IMG/VR virus record: IMGVR_UViG_3300025869_001808
Span: 1 to 40,544 of that record
Length of the DNA stretch: 40,544 bases
Strand: one strand, 5' to 3'
Source of the DNA: a virus
Under the pieces are notes generated by a model. The model did not search any database. It had not been told where the DNA came from and was given only the letters and a program-made list of their open reading frames with translations. A program made the position numbers and the translations under genes. Positions 6,545 through 15,052 of the stretch are shown one piece after another; position 1 is the stretch's first letter; each line of letters opens with the position of its first letter.

Positions 6545-9274
6545 ATGACATATCGTAATCTCATCACATTTCTAATGTTATCAGTAAGCATTGTCTTTGG
6601 ACAAGCCGTAACTGGTTTCGTTGGAAGTGAAGAAGAACCACTTGTTGGAGCAAATGTAATAATAGAAGGTACAGACATTGGAGGCGTCACAGATGCTGAA
6701 GGTAAATTCGTAATCGAAACGGGTGCTGGTACTTTTGATATTACTGCTTCATACATCGGTTATATCTCATCAACTAAAAGTGTAGAAGTTGGAGATATAG
6801 TTGGGAGTGTTAGTTTCAATTTAGAAACTGATGTTGTTGCTCTCACAGCACTTGAGGTATTAGCTTCAAGAGCAGATGAAACAACACCTGTAGCTTACAC
6901 AACGATAGATAAAGCTGAAATGGAAATCAGACTTGGTAGTCAAGATATTCCAATGATTCTGAATACTACGCCAAGTGTATATGCTACAAATCAAGGTGGT
7001 GGTGCGGGTGATGCCCGTATCAATGTTCGTGGTTTCAACCAACGTAATGTTGCTGTTATGATTAACGGAGTTCCCCAGAATGATATGGAGAACGGATGGG
7101 TCTATTGGTCTAATTGGGATGGAGTAGGTGATGCTACTTCCTCAATTCAGATGCAAAGAGGACTATCAGCCGTCAATCTAGCAACACCATCGATTGGTGG
7201 AACAATGAATATCATTACCGATCCTTCATCTCACGAAAAAGGTGGGAAGTTCAAACAGGAAATCGGTGAGGGTGGGTTTCTAAAAACCACCTTGAATTAT
7301 AACTCAGGTCTAATAAATGATAAGTTAGCAATAAGTGGAACGATAGTTCGTAAAACTGGTGATGGTTTTATTGATGGAACTTGGACAGACGCTTGGGCTT
7401 ATTATTTAGGTACATCTTATGCTGTATCAGATAAACAAAGATTTGAGTTATATGCAATTGGTGCCCCACAAAGGCACGGACAAAACCTGTACAAACAGAA
7501 TATAGCAACTTACTCTCAAGACTTAGCTGGAAGTATCGATGGATACAATGATTCAGCTTATGTTGCGGGTGAGAAGTTTGAAACTGAAGCTGGTAGGTTT
7601 TATAACCAAAACGTAGCACCAATAAGTTCCGATTACAAAGGAAAACAGTATTGGTATATGTATGGAGATAAAACATCAGACAGATTTAGTCCCGACTTCC
7701 TAAATGAAAGAGAAAACTTCTTTCATAAACCACTTGTAAACCTAAACCATTTTTATGATATCAATGACGACATGAGACTAAGTTCTGTTGCTTATTGGTC
7801 TGGTGGTTCAGGTGGTGGAACTGGTACTTACGGAAGTGTCAGTAGAAAACCTGCAGTTGAGGGAGAAAGATGGTATGCATCTTCACCTTGGACTTGGGAT
7901 TGGGATGGAGAAATTGCACAGAACTCTGCTAATGTAGATTCTGCTTTCTCTGATACCGAAAATCGTTCTACTGGTATTCTTCGTAATTCAATCAATAGAC
8001 AAGATACTTATGGTTTAATCTCAAAGTTAAACTATGATGTATCAGACGCTCTTGAAATTCAAGTTGGTATTGATTGGAGAACTGCTGGTATAGAACACGC
8101 TAGAGAAGTTCGTGACTTACTTGGTGGAGACTACTATGTAGACTTTGCTGATAAGAATGCTCCTGATGGAAAAGTTGTTAGATTAGGTGATGAGATTGCT
8201 TATCACAATGAAACAACTGTCGATTGGTTCGGTGCTTTCTTACAAGGTAAGTATGATGCTGATAAGTTCAATCTTTATGGTATGGGTGGTATTTCAACCA
8301 TTGGTTATACATATCAAGACCATTTCTCCGTAGAGAAAGAACTTGTTGAAGCAGACGCTATAACATCTTTCCAAGTAAAAGGTGGTGGTAGATATAATCT
8401 TGACGATAGATTATCTGCATTCGCTAATCTTGGATATGTTCAGAAACCGCCAATCCTTGATAATGTAATTTCTTATGATGGAACTGTATCTACAGATCCT
8501 GATAATGAGAAGTTCACATCAATGGAAATCGGTGGTGAGTATAATAGTGGTTTAGTATCCATTAAGGGTAGTTACTACAATACTCAATGGAAAGATAGAA
8601 ACCTTACAAAATCTGTAAACACAGGTCAAGGTGATTCAGGTGATACTGATATCATTTATCTAACTGGTGTAAATCAAAGTCATAGTGGAGTAGAAGTAGA
8701 AACGAAAGTTGCTCTTCACGAAATGGTTGACTTAGATATAGTAGTTAGTGTTGGTGATTGGTATTTCGATGGAGACGCTAAAGGTGACTATACAGAGATG
8801 GAATATAACGATGACAACCAAATCATTGGACAAACATCTACAGAGTATGAATATGCTCTTAATGGTCTAATGGTTGGTGACATGCCACAAACTGCTTATG
8901 TTGGTGGATTAACTATTAAACCTATCGATGGATTAAGAATACAAGGTCTTTATAAGTGGTATGATAACCACTATTCAGATTGGAGTCCTGATTCTCGTGA
9001 GGTTGATGGTGATGCTGACAGAGCACAAGTATGGAAAACTCCATCTTATGGCAAGTTAGACTTACATCTATCTTACAAACTACCAGAGATTGGTGGTTTA
9101 GATATGACTCTTAGTGGTCATATGTTTAACGTTCTTGATGCAGTTTATGTTCAAGACGCTGTTGACAACAGTCAGTATAATGGGTTCGGTGACAAAGTTC
9201 ACGCTCCCCATAACGCTGAAGTATTTCTTGGTTCTCCAAGACACTTCAACTTAGGACTTGCTGTCAATTTCTAA
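6545..9274 (+). CDS. TonB-dependent outer-membrane receptor with CarboxypepD-regulatory-like domain
   Basis: A complete Gram-negative outer-membrane gated porin that would import a bound ligand with energy from host TonB-ExbBD. Signal peptide: positively charged MTYR, hydrophobic stretch to about 18, cleavage likely after FG (19/20). Residues about 21-95 form a carboxypeptidase-regulatory-like beta domain (GANVIIEGTDIGGVTDAEG), typical of Bacteroidota-type receptors. A plug domain follows at about 113-228 (INVRGFNQRNVAVMINGVP, then ATPSIGGTMNIIT). Residues 229-909 are the beta barrel, ending NLGLAVNF with a terminal Phe as outer-membrane proteins require. The plug and early barrel read like marine Bacteroidota/Marinimicrobia chromosomal receptors. 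Sampled lines are visibly more GC-rich than the glycan genes downstream (25/60 versus 19/60). The gene is separated on both sides and followed by a strong terminator, like a self-contained cargo cassette. Ligand unknown. Confidence 0.92.
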   Translation: MTYRNLITFLMLSVSIVFGQAVTGFVGSEEEPLVGANVIIEGTDIGGVTDAEGKFVIETGAGTFDITASYIGYISSTKSVEVGDIVGSVSFNLETDVVALTALEVLASRADETTPVAYTTIDKAEMEIRLGSQDIPMILNTTPSVYATNQGGGAGDARINVRGFNQRNVAVMINGVPQNDMENGWVYWSNWDGVGDATSSIQMQRGLSAVNLATPSIGGTMNIITDPSSHEKGGKFKQEIGEGGFLKTTLNYNSGLINDKLAISGTIVRKTGDGFIDGTWTDAWAYYLGTSYAVSDKQRFELYAIGAPQRHGQNLYKQNIATYSQDLAGSIDGYNDSAYVAGEKFETEAGRFYNQNVAPISSDYKGKQYWYMYGDKTSDRFSPDFLNERENFFHKPLVNLNHFYDINDDMRLSSVAYWSGGSGGGTGTYGSVSRKPAVEGERWYASSPWTWDWDGEIAQNSANVDSAFSDTENRSTGILRNSINRQDTYGLISKLNYDVSDALEIQVGIDWRTAGIEHAREVRDLLGGDYYVDFADKNAPDGKVVRLGDEIAYHNETTVDWFGAFLQGKYDADKFNLYGMGGISTIGYTYQDHFSVEKELVEADAITSFQVKGGGRYNLDDRLSAFANLGYVQKPPILDNVISYDGTVSTDPDNEKFTSMEIGGEYNSGLVSIKGSYYNTQWKDRNLTKSVNTGQGDSGDTDIIYLTGVNQSHSGVEVETKVALHEMVDLDIVVSVGDWYFDGDAKGDYTEMEYNDDNQIIGQTSTEYEYALNGLMVGDMPQTAYVGGLTIKPIDGLRIQGLYKWYDNHYSDWSPDSREVDGDADRAQVWKTPSYGKLDLHLSYKLPEIGGLDMTLSGHMFNVLDAVYVQDAVDNSQYNGFGDKVHAPHNAEVFLGSPRHFNLGLAVNF

Positions 9275-9282
9275 AGTAATTT

Positions 9283-9309
9283 GGGGGATTGAAATATATC
9301 CCCCTTTTT
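9283..9309 (+). terminator. Intrinsic terminator after the TonB receptor
   Basis: GGGGGAT (9283-9289) and ATCCCCC (9298-9304) form a perfect 7-bp stem with an 8-nt loop, followed directly by five T residues. It starts 9 nt after the receptor stop codon and separates it from the polymerase transcription unit. It is the only strong intrinsic terminator I see in the window. Confidence 0.88.
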
Positions 9310-9322
9310 ATTAAAAAAAGCC

Positions 9323-9352
9323 TTGACTTGTATAGGTTTTTGTTGTTATATT
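9323..9352 (+). promoter_or_regulatory. Sigma70-like promoter for the polymerase operon
   Basis: TTGACT (9323-9328) and TATATT (9347-9352) are spaced 18 bp, preceded by an A-tract (9313-9319) that may act as an UP element. The extended sequence TTGACTTGTATA plus TATATTTA, followed by ATAAATTGG near the expected transcript start, is repeated almost exactly at 15620-15663. The pair therefore looks like one phage promoter class, probably early and read by host RNA polymerase. Confidence 0.8.
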
Positions 9353-9381
9353 TACACATGATAAATTGGGAAATAATATAG

Positions 9382-11898
9382 TTGTATCAAAACATATTTT
9401 ACGATAGAAGATTAAACACAATGCATGTTTGGGATGATAAATTCGGTCACCAAACATTTCGTTATAAGAAGTATGCATATACGAAAAGTAAAGCTGGAAC
9501 TTACATATCTCTACATGGAGATAGATTAAAGAGAATTACGAAGTGGGAAAAAGAACAATCAGATTTATTTGAGTCTGATGTAAATCCAGAAATAAGAGTG
9601 TTGGTAGATAACTATACCAACTCAGACGATGTATCTACCAACCACCGTACAATGATATTTGATATTGAGGTGGAAGTTACTGATGGGTTTCCTGATGTAG
9701 TAAAAGCTAATAATAAAATAACAGCTATAGGGTTTAACGATCCACGAACAGATGAATATTTTTGTTATGTACTAGACACTAATGATAAACTAAAATTAGG
9801 TAAGACTAGAACTACATTAAATGGTAATGAAATTGTAGTATCATTTGAAGATGAGTATGACTTACTTAATTCTTTTTTCATGAAATATTTAGAAATAAAA
9901 CCAACCATTTTAACAGGTTGGAATGTAGAGTTTTTTGATATACCATATCTTTATAATAGAGCTTGTCAAGTAGTCGGTAAGAATGTTGCGAATATTCTAT
10001 CACCAATTCAGAATATACAATGGAGTGATTTTGGTACTGGTAAATATAAGATAGCTGGAGTTAGTACATTAGACTATCTACAACTGTACAAAAAATTTAC
10101 CTTTAGTCAACGTTCATCATATCGATTAGATGCTATTGGTGATTTTGAAGTGGGTGAAAAGAAAGTAGCTTACGAGGGTACACTCAATGATTTATATGAA
10201 AATGATTTAGATAAGTTTGTTGAGTATAACTTACAAGATGTAAAACTAGTTAAAAAATTAGATGAGAAATTGGATTTCATAGAGATTGCACGAGGTATAG
10301 CTCATCTTGGTCATTGTCCATATGAAGATGTGTTTATGAGTTCTAGATATCTAGAGGGTGCAATACTAACATACCTCAAGAAGAAAGATATTGTTGCACC
10401 AAATAAACCTAAACGACCAAAAATGCTTTCCAATGATAAATTCGTAGGTGCTTATGTACAAGATCCACAAAGGGGTAAACATAATTGGGTATATGATTTA
10501 GATATTACATCCATGTATCCATCATGTATTATGTCTTTGAATATTTCACCAGAGACAAAGATAGGAAAAATTATTGGATGGAATCCACAAGAGTTTATAT
10601 CTAAAAGTAACAAAAAGACTTACACTATAGAACAAAGTGGTAAGGAGATGGGTAAGTTTACCGAGAAAGAATTAGGTAATTTCCTAGATGGTCGTGATGT
10701 AGGTGTTGCTTCCAACGGTGTTATGTACCGTTCAGATAAAGATGGGTTGTTACCAGCTCTATTACATAAATGGTTTGATGAAAGGGTTGAGTATAGAAAA
10801 CTATCTAAAAAATTTCATGAACAAGGTGAAAAAGATAAATCAAATTATTTTGATAGAAGACAATATCTACAAAAAATTCTACTAAATTCATTATATGGTG
10901 TATTGGGTTTACCATCATTTAGGTTTTATGATTTGGATAATGCTGAAGCAGTTACATACACAGGTCAAGCTTTAATTAAGTTTACTAAAAAGATATCTAA
11001 TAGTTTTTATAATAGAGAACTTGGTGATACTAAAGACCATTGTATTTATATTGATACGGATTCAGTTTTCTATTCAGCAACACCAATAGTAAAGAAAAGA
11101 TTTCCAACATTAAATATTAGAGATGAAGATAAGATGTCAAAGGCTATATTAGAAATAGCTGATGAGGTTCAGTTATATCTTAATAATAGTTACGATTACT
11201 TTGCTAAGAAGTTTTGTAACATAGACAAACATAGGTTTGATATTAAACAAGAGGTTATTGCAAAGAGTGGATTATTTGTTACCAAGAAAAGATATGGTTT
11301 AAAGATTATTAATGACAATGGTAAAAAGGTAAACAAGATGATGGTCAAGGGATTAGATACAGTTCGTTCTAGTTTCCCAACTGCTATGAGAGATATGTTA
11401 AGTAAACTCTTGGAAGATATTTTAATGGATGTTCCTAAAGACAAGTTAGATAAGTTTATTCTTAATTTCAAAAATAGTATGAAATTAATGGATGTAGATA
11501 AAATAGCTGTACCAACAGGTGTAAAGAACATAGAAAAGTATATTGATAAAGATAGGAAAGGATTTGCACCATATAAAAAAGGAACACCAATTCATGTTAA
11601 GTCTGCTATAGCTTATAATGACTTACTAAAACACTACAATCAAGACAAGAGATACGAAAAAATATCTAATGGTAGTAAGATAAAATGGGTGTATTTGAAG
11701 AATAATAGTCTAGGACTTGATACTGTTGCTTATAAGGGATATGAAGATCCACCAGAGATAATGAAGTTTATCAGAGACAATATAAATTCAAGTAAACTTT
11801 ATAAACAAGCTTTAGAAAAAAAGATAATGATGTTTTATGAAGCACTTCGTTGGGATGAACCAACAGATGCTACAAAAACAATAGAAAGATTTTTTTGA
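9382..11898 (+). CDS. 43: DNA polymerase, family B, T4 gp43-like
   Basis: Replicative polymerase with proofreading. Exonuclease motifs: FDIEVE (Exo I, D94/E96), TGWNVEFFDIPYL (Exo II, about 178-190), then an Exo III-type YNLQDVKLV at about 283. Polymerase motifs: YDLDITSMYPS at 371-381 (motif A), KILLNSLYG at 498-506 (motif B) and YIDTDSVF at 556-563 (motif C, D558 and D560). Length 838 is a little below T4 gp43 (898). The start is TTG immediately after an in-frame TAG, about 23 nt from the expected transcript start; the N-terminus MYQNIFYDRR fits gp43 homologues, and the next ATG (9421) would cut into conserved sequence. The ribosome-binding site is weak (GGGA about 12 nt away), which may limit expression. 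It is first in its transcription unit. Confidence 0.93.
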   Translation: MYQNIFYDRRLNTMHVWDDKFGHQTFRYKKYAYTKSKAGTYISLHGDRLKRITKWEKEQSDLFESDVNPEIRVLVDNYTNSDDVSTNHRTMIFDIEVEVTDGFPDVVKANNKITAIGFNDPRTDEYFCYVLDTNDKLKLGKTRTTLNGNEIVVSFEDEYDLLNSFFMKYLEIKPTILTGWNVEFFDIPYLYNRACQVVGKNVANILSPIQNIQWSDFGTGKYKIAGVSTLDYLQLYKKFTFSQRSSYRLDAIGDFEVGEKKVAYEGTLNDLYENDLDKFVEYNLQDVKLVKKLDEKLDFIEIARGIAHLGHCPYEDVFMSSRYLEGAILTYLKKKDIVAPNKPKRPKMLSNDKFVGAYVQDPQRGKHNWVYDLDITSMYPSCIMSLNISPETKIGKIIGWNPQEFISKSNKKTYTIEQSGKEMGKFTEKELGNFLDGRDVGVASNGVMYRSDKDGLLPALLHKWFDERVEYRKLSKKFHEQGEKDKSNYFDRRQYLQKILLNSLYGVLGLPSFRFYDLDNAEAVTYTGQALIKFTKKISNSFYNRELGDTKDHCIYIDTDSVFYSATPIVKKRFPTLNIRDEDKMSKAILEIADEVQLYLNNSYDYFAKKFCNIDKHRFDIKQEVIAKSGLFVTKKRYGLKIINDNGKKVNKMMVKGLDTVRSSFPTAMRDMLSKLLEDILMDVPKDKLDKFILNFKNSMKLMDVDKIAVPTGVKNIEKYIDKDRKGFAPYKKGTPIHVKSAIAYNDLLKHYNQDKRYEKISNGSKIKWVYLKNNSLGLDTVAYKGYEDPPEIMKFIRDNINSSKLYKQALEKKIMMFYEALRWDEPTDATKTIERFF

Positions 11899-11921
11899 TT
11901 TTGGGAAAACAAACTACTATA

Positions 11922-11935
11922 TATATATGTATATA
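11922..11935 (+). promoter_or_regulatory. AT-rich motif upstream of the clamp gene, possible phage promoter element
   Basis: TATATATGTATATA sits 24 nt before the clamp ATG in a 61-nt spacer. The identical 14-mer recurs at 17736-17749, 14 nt before another gene that starts after a gap. No -35 hexamer accompanies either copy. Simple AT-richness is the alternative explanation. Confidence 0.3.
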
Positions 11936-11959
11936 TGGTTATTAAACTAAGGAGTTATA

Positions 11960-12685
11960 ATGAATAAAAAACGACTAAATCGTTTCATAAGTAAATATTA
12001 TTTGAATGGTACAGTAAATTCTGTAGTTCTTAATAGTAAGTCTAATTCACAACAGTTATCTACTAGATTCATATCTGGTGATAAATCATTGTTGGGTGAG
12101 TTGGTAATGGATAAATGGAGTTTCGAAGATTCTGATATTGGTATCTATAATACAGAACAACTTGTAAAGTTAATGTCTGTAGTCGATGAAGATATTAATC
12201 TGTCGTTAACAAAATCAGGTGAAAAATCAATCGCTTTGAAAATAAGTGATTCATCATCTTCGGTAAACTATATGTTAACTGATACATCTGTCATTAATGA
12301 ACCACCTACACTAAAATCTATTCCTGAATTTGAGTTGAACATAGATGTGACACCTCAATTCATTAATAAGTTTATTGCTGGTAAAGGTGCATTGGGTGAG
12401 ACAGATAACTTTACAGTAATTACCGATGGTAGTAATGTAAAAGTTGTTATTGGACATTCTTCAGTTAATACCAATAGAGTAACTATACCAGTTACCACTA
12501 CTAAAGTTGGTGATATTGATAATGTATCTTTTAATGCTAATATCTTTAAAGAAGTATTAAGTGCTAATAAAGAATGTGAAAGTGCTACACTTGAAGTTAG
12601 TAGTGAAGGGTTATCTCGTATCACATTTAAAATAGATGATTACACATCTACTTATCATCTAGTTGCTGTTCAAGACGTAGATTAA
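11960..12685 (+). CDS. 45: Sliding clamp, T4 gp45-like
   Basis: Ring-shaped processivity factor that tethers polymerase to DNA; in T4 it is also a mobile activator of late transcription. The 241-residue length (T4: 228), the repeating beta-rich pattern with two similar halves (for example NYMLTDTSVINEPP, then VTPQFINKFIAGKGALGETDNF) and position right after gp43 and ahead of gp44 support the call. Sliding clamps are weakly conserved in sequence and have no catalytic motif, so context carries much of the weight. The start has a strong AAGGAG 7 nt upstream, better than that of the polymerase, as expected for a protein needed in larger amounts. Its stop codon shares a base with the start of the methyltransferase gene (taATG). 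Confidence 0.82.
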   Translation: MNKKRLNRFISKYYLNGTVNSVVLNSKSNSQQLSTRFISGDKSLLGELVMDKWSFEDSDIGIYNTEQLVKLMSVVDEDINLSLTKSGEKSIALKISDSSSSVNYMLTDTSVINEPPTLKSIPEFELNIDVTPQFINKFIAGKGALGETDNFTVITDGSNVKVVIGHSSVNTNRVTIPVTTTKVGDIDNVSFNANIFKEVLSANKECESATLEVSSEGLSRITFKIDDYTSTYHLVAVQDVD

Positions 12686-13905
12686 TGTATCTTTCTTATT
12701 TTGATAAGTTCTATGACATGGAGCCTTATCTTGAAATAGATGAGAAAGAATGGGAATACATAAAAACTACCTTTGATAAAGAAGACGTAAAAGAAAGTTT
12801 AGCAAAGGTAGCTATGACATATGAGATTCCTTATGCAGAGATATCTAAGAAGGATGCTTACCGTGAATATCTAAAACTAAAAGGTATGAAACATACTGAT
12901 ATTTTAGTTGATGGTGAGTGGTTTGCACGTGAGGGAACTGAATACACTTACAATCTAAACTTTGAAAGTAAACAACAATACTTCAGAAGATTGAATGCTG
13001 GTAACAATTCTAGTAATTATTTCCAACAGAAAAACAGATGGTCAGTAGATGGTTCAGTTTCACCAGGTCCTCAAAGAACTTGGGAGAGTGAAAAGTTCAT
13101 GACTAGTTTAATGGGTTCAGCTTACTCGTTAAAATTACCAAAGATAAATCGTAACGTACTTAGGACAATGATTGGTTTGAGAAAGTACATATGTGCTCAG
13201 TTCAAACCAAATGTGTCTAAGGTATTATATGACAAGTTACAAAGTAAAAACGTGTTAGACTTTTCAATGGGATGGGGAGATAGATTAGCTGGGTTCTATG
13301 CAAGTGAAACATCAGAGTATTATGTTGGTATTGATCCTCGTAAAGAGAATCATCCAATATACAAGGAACAATCAGAGTTCTATGACAAACACAAAACAAT
13401 GTTTGAACCAAAGAAAAATACAGAATTTATTTGTAGTCCAGCTGAAGATGTAGACTTTACAAAATATAAAGATACATTTGATACGGTGTTTACATCACCA
13501 CCATATTTTAATGTTGAACGTTATAGTTATGATGATACTCAAAGTTGGGTAAATTATAAAGAAATCAATGAGTGGAATGAACAATTCTTACATAAGACTT
13601 TGAAAAATTTATGGTGTTCTGTGAAAAGTGGTGGATACTTATTAGTAAACATATCAGATGTTTATTCTAGTTCTAAATCGTCTAAGAGTTGGTTGGAGAT
13701 ATGCAATCCAATGAATAATTTCTTATCAACATTTACTGATTCAGAGTATCAAGGTTGTATTGGAATGGAACTAGCAAAAAGACCAAATAGTGGTGGTGCT
13801 GGAACAGCTAAATCAGAGGACTATACAAAAGAAGCTTTAAAGAAAACAGAAGAAACAAAAGACAAAACATTTTGTGAACCAATTTGGATATGGAGAAAAA
13901 TTTGA
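12685..13905 (+). CDS. Putative DNA methyltransferase (N6-adenine or N4-cytosine type)
   Basis: S-adenosylmethionine-dependent DNA methyltransferase candidate. A SAM-binding motif I, LDFSMGWGDR, lies at 191-200, and the catalytic motif IV TSPPYF at 270-275; an SPPY tetrapeptide of this kind is characteristic of enzymes that methylate exocyclic amino groups. The order (motif I before IV) and the 190-residue N-terminal region without obvious motifs leave the target sequence unknown. The gene is inserted between clamp and clamp loader and overlaps both, so it is expressed with the replisome, which suits methylation of newly made phage DNA against host restriction. The C-terminal IWIWRKI overlaps the start of gp44. 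Methylation of another substrate cannot be excluded. Confidence 0.72.
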   Translation: MYLSYFDKFYDMEPYLEIDEKEWEYIKTTFDKEDVKESLAKVAMTYEIPYAEISKKDAYREYLKLKGMKHTDILVDGEWFAREGTEYTYNLNFESKQQYFRRLNAGNNSSNYFQQKNRWSVDGSVSPGPQRTWESEKFMTSLMGSAYSLKLPKINRNVLRTMIGLRKYICAQFKPNVSKVLYDKLQSKNVLDFSMGWGDRLAGFYASETSEYYVGIDPRKENHPIYKEQSEFYDKHKTMFEPKKNTEFICSPAEDVDFTKYKDTFDTVFTSPPYFNVERYSYDDTQSWVNYKEINEWNEQFLHKTLKNLWCSVKSGGYLLVNISDVYSSSKSSKSWLEICNPMNNFLSTFTDSEYQGCIGMELAKRPNSGGAGTAKSEDYTKEALKKTEETKDKTFCEPIWIWRKI

Positions 13906-14816
13906 GTAATACATTATGGGTAGAAAAGTATCGGCCTAATAACTTAGACACTTACATTGGGAATGAACATCTCAAAGATAAAGTGTCTGCTTACCTTGAG
14001 AGTGGAGACTTACCACACCTTTTACTATACGGAAAAGCCGGTACTGGTAAAACCACTCTCGCTAAAATACTAGTCAAGAACATAGAATGTGATTATCTAT
14101 ACATCAATGCTTCTGATGAAAACAATGTAGAAACTGTTAGGACAAAGGTTAAGAACTTTGCTTCCACGATGGGTTTCAAGGATTACAAGATTATAATCTT
14201 AGACGAGTGTGATTACGTGACACCTAATGCACAAGCTGCTCTTCGTAATCTTATGGAGACATTCTCTAAACATTGTAGATTCATTCTAACTTGTAATTTT
14301 GTGGAAAGAATAATTGACCCGATACAGTCTCGTTGTCAATCGTTTCAGATAATACCACCATCAAAGAAAGAAGTTGCAAAACATACACACGACATCTTAT
14401 TAAAAGAAAATGTAATGTCTGATATGAATGACTTGAAAGTTCTAATCGATAGTGGTTATCCTGATATCCGTAGAGTCATCAATGCTGCTCAGAGAAACGT
14501 GGTTAAGGGTAAGTTGAAGTTAGACACCACGAGTATTATACAGAACGATTACAAATTAAAGTTGTTAAAGATTTTAAAAACACAAGATAAAAAAAATGGA
14601 TTCAAGGAAATCAGACAACTTTTATTAGATAATAAGATTACAGACTTTGCTGATTTGTTTAGATTGCTATATGACGAGGTAGATGATTGGGGTAAAGGTT
14701 ATGTAGCAGAATGTATTTTGATTATAGCAAGATATGAACTATCAGATGGACAAGTACCAGATAAAGAAATAAATGCTATGGCAATGTTAATAGAATTATT
14801 AGGAGTGATAAAATGA
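13890..14816 (+). CDS. 44: Clamp-loader large subunit, T4 gp44-like AAA+ ATPase
   Basis: ATPase that, with gp62, opens and loads the sliding clamp. The RFC/gp44 signature WVEKYRP is at residues 10-16, Walker A GKAGTGKTT at 48-56, Walker B ILDECD with DECD at 105-108, and the SRC motif (PIQSRCQ, 144-150) that supplies the trans-acting arginine. About 308 residues, against 319 in T4. Start choice is uncertain: the ATG at 13890 lies inside the methyltransferase gene without a good Shine-Dalgarno, whereas a TTG at 13902 has GGAG 6 nt upstream and forms a TTGA overlap with the methyltransferase stop. Either leaves the core intact. The stop overlaps the next gene by 4 nt. Confidence 0.92.
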   Translation: MEKNLSNTLWVEKYRPNNLDTYIGNEHLKDKVSAYLESGDLPHLLLYGKAGTGKTTLAKILVKNIECDYLYINASDENNVETVRTKVKNFASTMGFKDYKIIILDECDYVTPNAQAALRNLMETFSKHCRFILTCNFVERIIDPIQSRCQSFQIIPPSKKEVAKHTHDILLKENVMSDMNDLKVLIDSGYPDIRRVINAAQRNVVKGKLKLDTTSIIQNDYKLKLLKILKTQDKKNGFKEIRQLLLDNKITDFADLFRLLYDEVDDWGKGYVAECILIIARYELSDGQVPDKEINAMAMLIELLGVIK

Positions 14817-15052
14817 GTACAAAACCATTGAAACCAATAAAACCACCACAAAAACAAATAAATATCAATGATACTGAATCATTGAAGTGTGATGACTGTA
14901 GTAATTATTTGTTTATCAAGTCATATTTTATAAGAAGAATATCAGCTCTGATGTCACCTAACGGACAAGAAGCTATGATACCGATAGAAGTTTTCAGTTG
15001 TGGTAACTGTGGTAAAGTTCCAGATAACATGATGCCAAAAGGTGATGAGTAA
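14813..15052 (+). CDS. Small zinc-ribbon protein
   Basis: A 79-residue protein with two CxxC knuckles, Cys26/Cys29 (CDDC) and Cys63/Cys66 (CGNC), which should bind one zinc ion in a ribbon fold. The N-terminus is a proline/lysine-rich linker (KPLKPIKPPQK). It begins with an ATGA overlap on the gp44 stop and ends overlapping the next small gene by 8 nt. Similar short zinc ribbons sit among replication genes of marine T4-like phages, but I know of no function. Its place between the two clamp-loader subunits suggests a DNA- or replisome-binding accessory role (inference). It may also be a transcription-related adaptor. Confidence 0.65.
   Translation: MSTKPLKPIKPPQKQININDTESLKCDDCSNYLFIKSYFIRRISALMSPNGQEAMIPIEVFSCGNCGKVPDNMMPKGDE

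Noticed and set aside
7368-7676. Antisense coding frame inside the TonB receptor, and other minus-strand frames across the window
   Set aside because: Their translations show no recognisable motif or plausible domain, and they lie wholly opposite well-supported genes; long frames of this kind arise by chance opposite coding sequence.
10703-10885. Short plus-strand frame inside the DNA polymerase gene
   Set aside because: It sits out of frame within conserved polymerase motifs, has no good ribosome site and no recognisable product.
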